From Chloracidobacterium sp. N (GTDB taxonomy: Bacteria; Acidobacteriota; Blastocatellia; Chloracidobacteriales; Chloracidobacteriaceae), in NCBI RefSeq assembly GCF_018304765.1, contig NZ_CP072642.1, positions 107,501 through 171,500 of the forward strand: 64,000 bases of DNA. The letters are read 5' to 3'. Position 1 is the first letter of the stretch. Every line of letters starts with the position of its first letter. Shown in pieces: positions 9,981 through 18,774 of the stretch. The notes under the pieces were generated by a model. That model did not search any database and was not told the DNA's origin. It was given only the letters and a program-made list of their open reading frames with translations. A program made the position numbers and the translations under genes.

Positions 9981-10700
9981 ATGAACGACTACCGCTACAA
10001 CCAACTGGATCGGGGAGTGCCGCCGGCTTACGGTTTCGGCGGCGTGCTGGCGGCGGATGCATCGGTAGCCGCCCGCATGGCGTTTGTTCGTAAGGTCTAT
10101 GTCCTGTTTCTCGGCGGCATTTTCTGCGCCATGGCGGGGGTGGCGGTGAGCATCGTCACCGGCCTGTACATGGCTGTGGTGCAGTATTACTGGCTGGCGC
10201 TGATTTTGCTCATTGGCGCGGTCATTGGTGTCGGGGCGGTCCGCCGGGTCAAGGGCGTCAATCTGATGGCACTCTTTGCCTTTACGTTCCTTGAGGGGGT
10301 GCTCATTTCACCGATCATCCTGTTCACGCTGGGGAGAAGCCCGTTGACGCTGCTGGCGGCGGGGGCGTTGACGGTGGCCACCTTTGGGGGGCTGACGGCT
10401 TACACCTTTGTGACCCGCAAGGATTTCAGCTTCCTGGGTGGCTTTCTGTTCACGGGGCTGATTGTGATTCTGGTGGCTTCGCTCATCGGGATTTTCGTTG
10501 GTTCGAGCATCTTTTCACTGGCGATTTCTTCGGGGGCGGTGCTGCTGTTTGCGGGTTATGTGCTGTATGACACGTCGAACATCATGCACAACCTGCCCAC
10601 GGATGAGTACGTCGCCGGTGCCCTGAGCCTGTTTCTGGATTTCTTCGGGTTGTTCATTCACCTGCTGAACATTCTGAACATCCTGGGTGGGGACGAATAG
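9981..10700 (+). CDS. Bax inhibitor-1/YccA family membrane protein
   Basis: A 239-residue integral membrane protein of the BI-1 family with about seven hydrophobic segments, starting near residue 40. The conserved loop DTSNIMHNLPTDEYVAGALSLFLD before the last segment contains the family Asp residues, and the end LNILNILGGDE is typical. BI-1 members are pH-sensitive calcium-leak channels or FtsH-modulating proteins; which applies here cannot be seen. GGAGG sits just before the ATG. The gene is single and is followed by a terminator. Confidence 0.92.
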   Translation: MNDYRYNQLDRGVPPAYGFGGVLAADASVAARMAFVRKVYVLFLGGIFCAMAGVAVSIVTGLYMAVVQYYWLALILLIGAVIGVGAVRRVKGVNLMALFAFTFLEGVLISPIILFTLGRSPLTLLAAGALTVATFGGLTAYTFVTRKDFSFLGGFLFTGLIVILVASLIGIFVGSSIFSLAISSGAVLLFAGYVLYDTSNIMHNLPTDEYVAGALSLFLDFFGLFIHLLNILNILGGDE

Positions 10701-10741
10701 CCTGCCCAAGCTTGCAGGGTGAAGCCTGCCGTTGCTGTGAG

Positions 10742-10774
10742 CCGAGGCTGCCGACTGGCGGCCTCGGTTTTTTT
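10742..10774 (+). terminator. intrinsic terminator after the BI-1 gene
   Basis: CCGAGGC at 10742-10748 pairs with GCCTCGG at 10761-10767, with further GCC/GGC pairing inside, and is followed directly by seven T. This separates the BI-1 gene from the CRISPR-Cas operon downstream. Confidence 0.88.
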
Positions 10775-11047
10775 GTGGTGTTTTTCAGGGCAGGCAGCGG
10801 CAGTACTTTTTCAGTGTTCGTTGGAGCTTGACATCATTCGCCGGGGTTGCAGTAAAGTTGCAGCCCAACGACAAGATAATCCTGTAAGTCATTCCCGCCC
10901 AAACCCAAGGTCTTCCGTTTGACGGCAGGTGCTGCTGGTGAGCTGTCACCGGCGCCGGTTGTCGGCTGTCTAGGGGCAGGTGACGGACTGGCTACAATCG
11001 TTAGCCGGCGCCGGATTTGAAAGGGCTGGTAAGTAGGCTGAACCCTG
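10775..11047 (+). promoter_or_regulatory. leader region of the type III CRISPR-Cas operon
   Basis: This 270-base gap holds no gene and no CRISPR repeat. TTGACA at 10828-10833 is a perfect -35 but has only a poor -10 (AGTAAA) 17 bases on. A TACAAT box lies at 10993-10998, 50 bases before the Cas10 start. The 10-bp palindrome CCGGCGCCGG occurs twice, at 10949-10958 and 11005-11014, on either side of TACAAT. They could be operator sites. All assignments are by eye. Confidence 0.4.
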
Positions 11048-12517
11048 ATGCAGCGAGTCCACATTGAGTTTCAGCGGGTTCAAACGTGGTTGTTTGCTGT
11101 GCCGCGCCTGCGCGCCATGGTCGGCGCCAATGCCCTTCTGGGCAGGGCCTTGCGGGTTGCGTTGCCAGACCTGGCACGCCAGACTGGGTGCGGTTGGGCA
11201 CTTGCCCCCAGCCACGCAAACTATCCTTCCGCCGACCCAAACGACCCACTGAAGGATTACGACGATCCCGCCGCCGATGCGAAGGCAGGTATCCTGTCAC
11301 GCGATGGTGGGCACTTCGAGGCACGATTTTCAAATGGTGCCAGCGAGTTTGCGGCTGCGGCTGCGAACCTGCTGCGGAGTTGCCTGCCCGGTCTTCGTTT
11401 CCGTATCTCGATTGACGGTGCCGGGACGGCGAAGAACCAGGTACATTTGTCCACAGAACTGCCAGTGCTTGCGCCCTGTGAATGGACAGGGCGTGGTTTG
11501 GCATCAGCTATTGTGAAGCAGGGCAGCGAGCAGCCCATTGTTTCCCCCGATGTCGCACAGCGGCATCAGGCCGCAACCCAAACCGAAGACGGCACGGCGG
11601 TGGACCTGGCAAGTCTGCTCAGCGCCAGAACGAAGCTTCAGAAGCTTGAGCGTCCGCAAGAGCTGAAGGAACTGGTTGGAAACGGCTACCTGGCGCTCAT
11701 CCACGCCGATGGCAATGGCATTGGTAGCGGCGCAGGCAAAACCGAAGCTGAGCGTGCGGCATTCTTTCATCGCAACCGTGTGCTTCTGCGGCGTGCCTTG
11801 CAGCAGGCGATTGACAGGCACTGCCCCAACGCAGGCTTGGCCCCGCTCATCCTGCTGATGCTTGGCGGTGATGACATCCTGCTCGTGACCCGTGCGGAGA
11901 TTGCCCTCCCTTTCGTCGTCACACTCTGCACCGCGTTGGACGCGCTCCAAGGGAATGAAACCGGCTTCAAACTCACCCTTGGCATTGGTGTCGTCATTGC
12001 CCGGCATACCATCCCTGTGCATCGGCTGCACGAAGTCGCCGAACAACTCACCAGTTCGGCAAAACACCGCTTCCGTGGGTTCACGCAAGGGGAGAAAAAA
12101 CACTCCGTTGTTGACTGGGCTGTGTACAGCACGGCGTGGGTGGACAACCCCGAAGATGTGCGTCGGCGCGACTGGCTGCGCGGCAACAGCACCGACCTCC
12201 GCGTGCTCTCACAACGTCCGGTCAATGTGCTCGGCCAGGAACTCGATTCGCTTCAGGGGCTTGTCCATGCCGCCCAAAAGCTCGGGCACGCACCGCGTTC
12301 ACAACTTCGCTACCTCGTCGATCAGCTTCCTCGCGGACGTGCGCTCTCGGCGCTGGCGTTTGCCGAACTTCCCACCCGAGGCAAGGGGACACTCGCTCAA
12401 GCCGGCGTGAAGGAGCTGTGGCGACGCGCAGGAAATGCCTGGATAACGCCACTCCTCGACCTCGTGGAGATCGCCGAGATTGCCCGCCTGGGTGTTACAC
12501 CGGGTCACAGACCCTGA
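11048..12517 (+). CDS. cas10: short Cas10-family protein (type III, GGDD intact, no HD domain)
   Basis: A 489-residue Cas10. The N-terminal VHIEFQRVQTWLFAVPRLR matches the first palm-like region of Cmr2/Csm1. The second palm carries LALIHADGNGIG (residues 215-226) and LMLGGDDILLV, with GGDD at 273-276, then TLGIGVVIARHTIPVH. This is the site that makes cyclic oligoadenylate in active type III systems. The usual N-terminal HD nuclease is absent, since the protein begins where other Cas10s have already passed it. Where a zinc Cys pair is expected only one Cys is seen (APCEW, 142-146). It is first of five coupled genes. A short, HD-less Cas10 fits III-D-like or other reduced variants. Confidence 0.85.
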   Translation: MQRVHIEFQRVQTWLFAVPRLRAMVGANALLGRALRVALPDLARQTGCGWALAPSHANYPSADPNDPLKDYDDPAADAKAGILSRDGGHFEARFSNGASEFAAAAANLLRSCLPGLRFRISIDGAGTAKNQVHLSTELPVLAPCEWTGRGLASAIVKQGSEQPIVSPDVAQRHQAATQTEDGTAVDLASLLSARTKLQKLERPQELKELVGNGYLALIHADGNGIGSGAGKTEAERAAFFHRNRVLLRRALQQAIDRHCPNAGLAPLILLMLGGDDILLVTRAEIALPFVVTLCTALDALQGNETGFKLTLGIGVVIARHTIPVHRLHEVAEQLTSSAKHRFRGFTQGEKKHSVVDWAVYSTAWVDNPEDVRRRDWLRGNSTDLRVLSQRPVNVLGQELDSLQGLVHAAQKLGHAPRSQLRYLVDQLPRGRALSALAFAELPTRGKGTLAQAGVKELWRRAGNAWITPLLDLVEIAEIARLGVTPGHRP

Positions 12518-12533
12518 AATAAGGAGACTGCCT

Positions 12534-14483
12534 GTGTCCAAGCCATGGGTTCGCCGGATGCTCACTGCCGAATTGCTCTCGGATGCGCACTTCGGCACGG
12601 GTTCGGGAGGGGGCGGGATTGATGCCCTCATTTCGCGCGACCGCTATGGCCGCCCCGTCATCTGGGCCTCACACGTTGAGGGTGTCCTGCGCGATGCCGC
12701 GCGAAGGTTGTTCAGTAATCAGGTGGCCGAGAACTTCTTTGGCCGCGCAGGTGGCGACTACCAGCGCAGCGACCGCCAGCGCGCCATCTTCACCTCGCTG
12801 TATGTGAAGGACGACCCCGAAAGCCATATCTGGCGCGCCACGGCGCGTGAGTCCTTCGACAACCGCGCCCCCAAGGACGACACGCTGCGGGTCGTTGAGT
12901 ACGTGCCCAAGGGGACACAGCTTACCGGTGAAGTCGAGCTGCCGGAGGACGAGCTGCTGACGTTACAACGGCTTGTCCAGGAGGTGGATCGCCTTGGCAG
13001 CGGGCGCGCTGCCGGTGCCGGGCGTGTACGGCTCTCGCTTTCTGAAAATCCGGTGCCGTTACGTAATGTGAGTGGTGCGAAGGGGATTCTCCGGTTGCTG
13101 CTCAGAAATCGCGATCCGCTCTGCATAACCGCCACGGCCACACCTGACAACCTGATCCCAAGCCTCGCCTTCATCCCTGGTCGCGCATTGCTTGGCGCGA
13201 TGGCGGCCTGGCTCATCGCCGAGGGTGAACAGTGTGCAGCCGCACTGCTCACTTCAGGAAGGGTGTCGGTCGGCGATGCACTGCCGTTGCCCTGTGCTCC
13301 CACAAAGCTGGAGGATGTCGAGGTCTTGCCGGCGCCGCTCTCACTTCAGAGTGAGAAGCCACAGGGAGTAGCCGGCGATGTGCCCTGGTGGGCGCAACCC
13401 ATAGCGCCAACGAAGCGGGTTGATGCCTGGCAGGTTGAAGAAAAACTCAAGCGCCCGGAAGATGACCTCTTTGTTTTCCGCGCATATGCAAGTGCGTCCT
13501 GGGTGTGCTTCCGCCCGGCCCGCCGGGTGCGTCTGCGCAACGGGCGGCCCGATCCGCATCAGCCGGGTGCCTCCCTGTTTGCCATTGAGCAGATCGTGGA
13601 GGAGACGTATTTCCTCACCGAGCTTTGCGGGTCGCCGGAAGATGTGCAGCAACTTACCGAAAAGCTTGGGCCCGTGTTGGCTGGGCAACGCTGGTTGCGC
13701 ATCGGTCGCGCCGGTGCACCGGTCGAAGTCGTGCAGCTTGCCGGGCTGGATGCGGCAACAACCGCCAATGTCACGGACAGGATGCGGCTTACCCTTACGT
13801 CAGACCTGCTTGTGCGTGATGAGCTGTTGCGTTGGCGTACGGCGCTCGATGAAACCGCATTGAAAGCCCTGCTGGGTAATGACATTCAGCTTGGCAGGTC
13901 GCTGCAGGACAGTGTGCCGGTCTATGGCTTCAACGGCACTTCGCGCTTGTGGCGCATGCCCGCCGTGGCCATCCGGCGTGGGTCGGTCTTTGAGGTATCA
14001 GGTTCGGGATGTGCCGCGCTTGTGGCGCGGGCCGCAAAGCATCAGTGGCTTGGTGAGCGTACCCATGAGGGCTTTGGGCGCTTTCGCCTTGATGTGGTAC
14101 TCCCCGGCATGCAGGGCGAAACCGCTGGAAGCCATGCTCCGACGCCGACCGGTGACGTTTCCGAAGAGGCGATTGCTGCGACAACACAGGATTGGTTCAA
14201 CGCACACAAGTCACTGGCAAGGACTGGCAGTGCCAGTGACCGGAAGCCAAGCCTCTCGCAGTGGCTTGATCTGGTTGGAGACCTCGAACGTGCTGCCCCC
14301 CAGGCGCTCCCCAGTCGCATCAACCCTCAGACTGCGGGCGGCAGGAACTGGAAACACCCGGACGCCAGGGCGGTTCTGGAGAAACTCGCGGCACTTCCAC
14401 CCGAACAGCAAAAACTCTACGCACGCTTCTTCGTGCGCTGGTTGCGCGCGGAGCTGCGCCGGCAGGTGAAGGAGTCCCAATGA
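12534..14483 (+). CDS. Csm3-like Cas7 fused to Csx10-like Cas5 (RAMP fusion)
   Basis: A 649-residue fusion. Residues 1-170 are Csm3-like: HFGTGSGGGGIDALISRD, with Asp30 where Csm3 has its RNA-cleaving Asp, then GRPVIWASHVEGVLR and a Gly-rich loop RLGSGRAAGAGRV (153-165). From about 183 the pattern is Csx10-like: SLAFIPGRALLGAMAAWL (210-227), LLTSGRVSVGDALPLP, ETYFLTELCG, GQRWLRIGRAG and late HEGFGRFRLDVV. The helical tail (540-649, SLSQWLDLVGDLE...) resembles Csx10 C-termini. GTG at 12534 has AAGGAG seven bases upstream. The stop overlaps the next start as ATGA. Domain calls are by motif; structure prediction would settle them. Confidence 0.78.
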   Translation: MSKPWVRRMLTAELLSDAHFGTGSGGGGIDALISRDRYGRPVIWASHVEGVLRDAARRLFSNQVAENFFGRAGGDYQRSDRQRAIFTSLYVKDDPESHIWRATARESFDNRAPKDDTLRVVEYVPKGTQLTGEVELPEDELLTLQRLVQEVDRLGSGRAAGAGRVRLSLSENPVPLRNVSGAKGILRLLLRNRDPLCITATATPDNLIPSLAFIPGRALLGAMAAWLIAEGEQCAAALLTSGRVSVGDALPLPCAPTKLEDVEVLPAPLSLQSEKPQGVAGDVPWWAQPIAPTKRVDAWQVEEKLKRPEDDLFVFRAYASASWVCFRPARRVRLRNGRPDPHQPGASLFAIEQIVEETYFLTELCGSPEDVQQLTEKLGPVLAGQRWLRIGRAGAPVEVVQLAGLDAATTANVTDRMRLTLTSDLLVRDELLRWRTALDETALKALLGNDIQLGRSLQDSVPVYGFNGTSRLWRMPAVAIRRGSVFEVSGSGCAALVARAAKHQWLGERTHEGFGRFRLDVVLPGMQGETAGSHAPTPTGDVSEEAIAATTQDWFNAHKSLARTGSASDRKPSLSQWLDLVGDLERAAPQALPSRINPQTAGGRNWKHPDARAVLEKLAALPPEQQKLYARFFVRWLRAELRRQVKESQ

Positions 14484-16468
14484 CAACCAAACTGACGCTG
14501 TTCACGGCCACGCTCGTGCAGGACTCGGCGCTTTCGGTTTCAGGTCTTGATCGCGAAAGCAGCGCCGACCAACCCTTTACGCTCGTTGACGGCGTGCCGA
14601 CCCTGGTGGGGCGGGGACTCAAAGGCGCTGCGGTGGCCATGGCGAGGCGCTGCTTCGACCCGCTGCCACGCGCTGTCTCTGACGACATCCAGCACGGCGC
14701 ACTGCGCCGCTCCGCGTGGGAATTCACCGATGCCACCACTACAGGCACGCCACGTCTTCGCGCCGGCGTCGGCATCCGCCACAAAACCGGGGCCCGCGCT
14801 GCCGGCGTCCTCTACGACCGTGAGGTGATGCCTGCTGGCACGCAATGGAACCTCTACATCCGGGTTGACCGCTCCTACACGCTGGATGATGCCGAATTTA
14901 CCGAGGCTGAGGGCATCCTGGGCTACATCCTGTCCGAGCACTGGGCCAAAGGGCGCTGCTGGCTCGGCAGTGCTGTCGCCCGCGGGCTTGGCTGGTGCCA
15001 CCTTGAAAACCTGACGGCATATCGCTTCGATGATATGGCCTACGAGACGTGGGTAAAGTCTGGCCGCACGACGCTTCCAGCGGCACTACCGGCTGTGCCA
15101 GTCGTCTCACCAACCCGCTCGTGGTGCTTCCGTACCCTTGATGTCAACATCTCGTTCGGTGAGTACAAGCCCAATCCTGATGATGCCGTCTGGGGCCTCG
15201 ACATGTTTGCCGTCGGTCCACATGACACCGAGCGCGCCGTGCAGCCGACGGGTGACGGTCAGTGGGCCAAACCCGTGTGGGCCATGAAAACAGGGACGCC
15301 CGATGCACTGGCGACCGACCGCGCACTGCTGATGGAGAACGGTCGGCCATTGCTCCCCGGCGCAAGCGTGCGCGGTGTCCTGCGGCATGCGTTCTCACGT
15401 ATGGCGCGCGCAGGTGGCAAAGACGTGAAAGACCCGCATCTTGTCCAGGGTGATGTCGGCTGTGAAGACCCGGCGGGAAACGCCTTCGGCACGGTCAGCC
15501 GGAGCAGCCGCATCCTCATCCGTGATGCGCGTGCTGAAGACGGGTGGGCCGCCGCCAGGCTGCACATGCACGCGGAGGACGAATTCTCGGCCGGCTCGTA
15601 TGGAACGGCCAAACGCGATGCCGTGCGTTTGCTTCGGGGTACGTTCCCGGTGCGCATCGTTGTTGAAGGTGCAACGGCTGAGGAGGTCACGCCGCTCATC
15701 CAGCTCATTGATCGCCAGGTTGCACTGGGCGCGCTGGGACACTTGCCCATCGGCGGCCACAAGACACGTGGGGCCGGTTGGGGGCGCTGGGAGAAGGGGG
15801 GCGGTTGGGTCAACCACGATGTAACAAAGACGAGAGACTGGACGCCACCGAAGGAATCCGGCGAGGACACATCACAGGACATCCCTTCACGGCATTCCAT
15901 GATTGAGACTTCCGGCCCTTCTGACGCCTGCGTACGAACGGAAACCGGCGAAGTCACCACTCCGCTCACGCTTGGGGCAGCCGCGAAGCTGGCCAAAGCT
16001 GCGCTGGGCGGACGGACGCTCGTTGCGTGGTGGTGCGATCCGACCATTGACCTGACGCTGACCGCCCCGCCGGCAACGTTTGGCCGGCAGTGGCCGCCGG
16101 ATGATGCAACGCTGCAGGTTGATGAAGTCGCCTTTTACGCCGAGCGCGCCGTCTGGCGTGCCGTGCGCACGCACGATGGGGCGCGATACGTTCTCATTGA
16201 GGAAGTTGCTTCGGACGAAAACGGCGCGAAGCAGACCCGTGTGATTCATACCCCTGCACGACTCCATGGTTTCCTTCGTTTTTCGTCGGCCAACACCGGC
16301 CCGGGCAGCGTACTTCTGCGCGAGTGGCACGTCGGTGATGAAATCCTTGGTTTCACCCTCGAAAAGGTTCTCACTCCAGGGAAGGTTATCACTCCAGGGA
16401 GCCTGCCAACGGCATTGCCAGCCGGTGACGATCTCTTTCGCCTTACGCCCGAAAAGGAGCTGCGCTGA
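14480..16468 (+). CDS. tandem Csm3-like Cas7-Cas7 fusion with unassigned C-terminal domain
   Basis: This 662-residue protein repeats the Cas7 layout twice. Repeat one has GVPTLVGRGLKGAAVAMARR (38-57), HKTGARAAGVLYDREVMPAG (101-120) and the Gly loop LGSAVARGLGW (162-172). Repeat two has GRPLLPGASVRGVLRHAFSR (288-307), FGTVSRSSRILIRDA, HMHAEDEFSAG (362-372) and LPIGGHKTRGAGWGRW (422-437). Neither repeat shows an obvious IDxxxxxD catalytic loop, so both may bind crRNA without cutting. Residues 440-662 are not RAMP-like; their WWCD...AVWRAV...YVLIEE pattern makes a fused Csx19-like subunit possible but unproven. ATG overlaps the upstream stop. Confidence 0.75.
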   Translation: MTTKLTLFTATLVQDSALSVSGLDRESSADQPFTLVDGVPTLVGRGLKGAAVAMARRCFDPLPRAVSDDIQHGALRRSAWEFTDATTTGTPRLRAGVGIRHKTGARAAGVLYDREVMPAGTQWNLYIRVDRSYTLDDAEFTEAEGILGYILSEHWAKGRCWLGSAVARGLGWCHLENLTAYRFDDMAYETWVKSGRTTLPAALPAVPVVSPTRSWCFRTLDVNISFGEYKPNPDDAVWGLDMFAVGPHDTERAVQPTGDGQWAKPVWAMKTGTPDALATDRALLMENGRPLLPGASVRGVLRHAFSRMARAGGKDVKDPHLVQGDVGCEDPAGNAFGTVSRSSRILIRDARAEDGWAAARLHMHAEDEFSAGSYGTAKRDAVRLLRGTFPVRIVVEGATAEEVTPLIQLIDRQVALGALGHLPIGGHKTRGAGWGRWEKGGGWVNHDVTKTRDWTPPKESGEDTSQDIPSRHSMIETSGPSDACVRTETGEVTTPLTLGAAAKLAKAALGGRTLVAWWCDPTIDLTLTAPPATFGRQWPPDDATLQVDEVAFYAERAVWRAVRTHDGARYVLIEEVASDENGAKQTRVIHTPARLHGFLRFSSANTGPGSVLLREWHVGDEILGFTLEKVLTPGKVITPGSLPTALPAGDDLFRLTPEKELR

Positions 16469-18774
16469 TGGACGGAAAACCTGACAAACCACATCGCATC
16501 CGTGTGCGCACGTGCGACGGCAAGCCGCGCGATGCCAGGGAACTCAACAGGTTGAGGAGCAACCAGCTTGGGATGCCCCACCTCGACATCTTTCAGACTG
16601 ACACCCCCACCGAGTTGATCATCTGCGCTTCCATAGAGGACCACATCAAGGCTGTGCGCAACAAACTTGCGGGCGCCGGGCTTGAAGAAATCGCCAATGG
16701 CAATACGACCATCACCACAGAAGACAGGATGAAGACTGTGTCGCAGCCGTCCCAACAGGGGGGCCAGACGCAACACGGTGGCCGGACTCCGGGCGGCAGC
16801 GGACACCGCCCGCAACAAGGACAACAGCCTGCCCTGGCGAGCCAGACGGAGCCTCTCCCCGGCAAGCCCTACGGGTTTGTCGCACTTCCGTCGAGCTTCG
16901 ACACCAAACCTCCAGTCTGGCACGACGGCACGGGCAGCAAAGAGCGATTTTCAGGGGAGATACGCTGCGAGCTTGAGAACCTGGCACCGCTGCTTGTGGG
17001 CTGGGAGCGCGGGCAGGTTGGTGATGCTGACAGCGACTGGCCCGTGCCGGCGACCCTTGATGCTGTCGACGGCAAGCTTACAGCCGGCAAATCCGTGCTT
17101 TGTCCGCTGCGCGCGCCGTGGGGCAAGCGGCCGGTCATCATTCCCGGGGACTCGCTGAAGGGCCTCCTGCGTCACGAACTGGGCGCGCTGCTCGGTGCGC
17201 CGATGGAGCGCGTCGCCGAGCGGTCCTACTCATACCGCCCGAACGCACTCTTTCCGAAAGACCCAGACCCCAGACTCATTGCACGCATCGCCCGTGTTCC
17301 AAACGATGGCGTCACTATGAAGGCGCTCGACGACAACCACCAGGTTCGCGTGACGGTCAAGCTCGAACTGCTACCCATGAATCTTCGCTACGACAGAGAG
17401 GGCAACCTGACAACCGAGTATTACCGCTTCGACGATGCCAGTGGTGCGCCGTACCGGGGTGGCCAGGGTGCAGGCGAGAAGCTCAACTCCAAGCGTAAGT
17501 TGCATCAAACACTTGAGGTGAATCCGAACCAGGCAGTCAAAACAGCATCGGTTCCGACAGCAGTGCAGGACGGCTATCTCGCAACGCTTCGCCATCTCGT
17601 TGACCTCGCCCACGGCCACTTCTCCGAACGGCATCCCGATGTTCCCAAAACCATCACCGGCGATGAGGCGCGCCGGCGCATCCTGAAGGCCGCAGCCGAA
17701 GAAGTTTTCCAGCCCGGCGACCTCATCTGGGTTGAATGGGACACCAAAAAAAAGTGCATCGTCTCGCTCGGCTGGCACTACTACTACCGCTGGGCCTACA
17801 CCGACACGGTTCGCCGACAAGGCGGCAGGCTCGAACGCCACGGCCTTTTCCCGCTCGACAGAGAGCGGGAGAAGGACCGCGAGGGCGCACCGGTGAAGCT
17901 GTCGGCGGTACGGCGGCTGTTTGGCTACACGGGCGACAACGAAGGCAGTGCCAGCATTGGCGAAGGCGATCACACGCAACTTATGAGCCGGGTTTCCGTC
18001 AATGCTGCGCTTGAAGTCGTGGGTGACAACGAGGCCGATGACCAACGCTTTCTGCCGCCGGCGTTCCTCAAGGAGCTGGGCATGCCCCGGCCAAGTGCCG
18101 TCGAGTTTTACCTGAAGCAACCCTATCACCCACGCTCACGCCCCTCTGACCGGGCAACACTCGTGACCTATGGCGATGCTGCTGGCTACGACACGCCCGG
18201 CGAGCTGGCAGGTCGCAAGTTCTATCTCGACCGTAAAGATGCTTATGGGAACGACGGGAAGGGATTGGTGCCCGGCCCGGCTGCGGATTCCTCCCCTGAG
18301 AACAGGAAGAACGAGCGCAGCACACTCGCGCTGGAAGCGTCAAAGCCCGGGCGAAAGTTTCGTTTCACCGTCCGCTTCCGTGATCTTGATGCCCATGAGG
18401 TCGCTGCAATCCTTGTCGCGCTTTGTCCTGACCAGTTCAAGGGTGTGCTCGGTGGCCACCACGCTGATGGCTACTGCTCGAAACTCGGTTATGCACGTCC
18501 GCTTGGCTGGGGCAGCGTACGCATCGCGGCCCGGCAGCTTCTGTTGCTCGACGAAGCGGGTGACGCGCCCGTGCTGAATGAGGCCGATCCGGCCGCCTGG
18601 GTGAAGCAGCACCATCAGAAGACAGCAACGCAGGATGCGTGGCTTGCCATCCATCACCGCCGCCATCCAGACGCGGAGGACTATCCACGTAGGAATGGGG
18701 AGATTTTCACCTTCCACACCTCACTGCGTGCCGAGCATTCGCGTAAACGCCGCTACCGCCAGGAAGGCTGTTGA
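16468..18774 (+). CDS. TIGR03986-like CRISPR-associated RAMP protein
   Basis: A 768-residue RAMP protein like the TIGR03986 family of type III loci. The family opening FVALPSSFDTKPPVWHD (137-153) is followed by SGEIRCELENLAPLLVG, RPVIIPGDSLKGLLRHELG (221-239) and the C-terminal Gly loop KLGYARPLGWGSV (672-684). Residues 1-90 form an extra N-terminal domain that I do not recognise, joined by a Gln/Gly-rich linker at 91-131. The large middle part (290-600) is charged and probably family-specific. Its ATG overlaps the upstream stop (TGATG), so it is made with the other subunits. It may cap the Cas7 filament; that role is inferred. Confidence 0.8.
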   Translation: MDGKPDKPHRIRVRTCDGKPRDARELNRLRSNQLGMPHLDIFQTDTPTELIICASIEDHIKAVRNKLAGAGLEEIANGNTTITTEDRMKTVSQPSQQGGQTQHGGRTPGGSGHRPQQGQQPALASQTEPLPGKPYGFVALPSSFDTKPPVWHDGTGSKERFSGEIRCELENLAPLLVGWERGQVGDADSDWPVPATLDAVDGKLTAGKSVLCPLRAPWGKRPVIIPGDSLKGLLRHELGALLGAPMERVAERSYSYRPNALFPKDPDPRLIARIARVPNDGVTMKALDDNHQVRVTVKLELLPMNLRYDREGNLTTEYYRFDDASGAPYRGGQGAGEKLNSKRKLHQTLEVNPNQAVKTASVPTAVQDGYLATLRHLVDLAHGHFSERHPDVPKTITGDEARRRILKAAAEEVFQPGDLIWVEWDTKKKCIVSLGWHYYYRWAYTDTVRRQGGRLERHGLFPLDREREKDREGAPVKLSAVRRLFGYTGDNEGSASIGEGDHTQLMSRVSVNAALEVVGDNEADDQRFLPPAFLKELGMPRPSAVEFYLKQPYHPRSRPSDRATLVTYGDAAGYDTPGELAGRKFYLDRKDAYGNDGKGLVPGPAADSSPENRKNERSTLALEASKPGRKFRFTVRFRDLDAHEVAAILVALCPDQFKGVLGGHHADGYCSKLGYARPLGWGSVRIAARQLLLLDEAGDAPVLNEADPAAWVKQHHQKTATQDAWLAIHHRRHPDAEDYPRRNGEIFTFHTSLRAEHSRKRRYRQEGC

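Noticed and set aside
10775-11047. Possible CRISPR array or leader upstream of Cas10
   Set aside because: No repeat of 24-40 bases with regular spacing exists there or anywhere in the window; only short palindromes are present.
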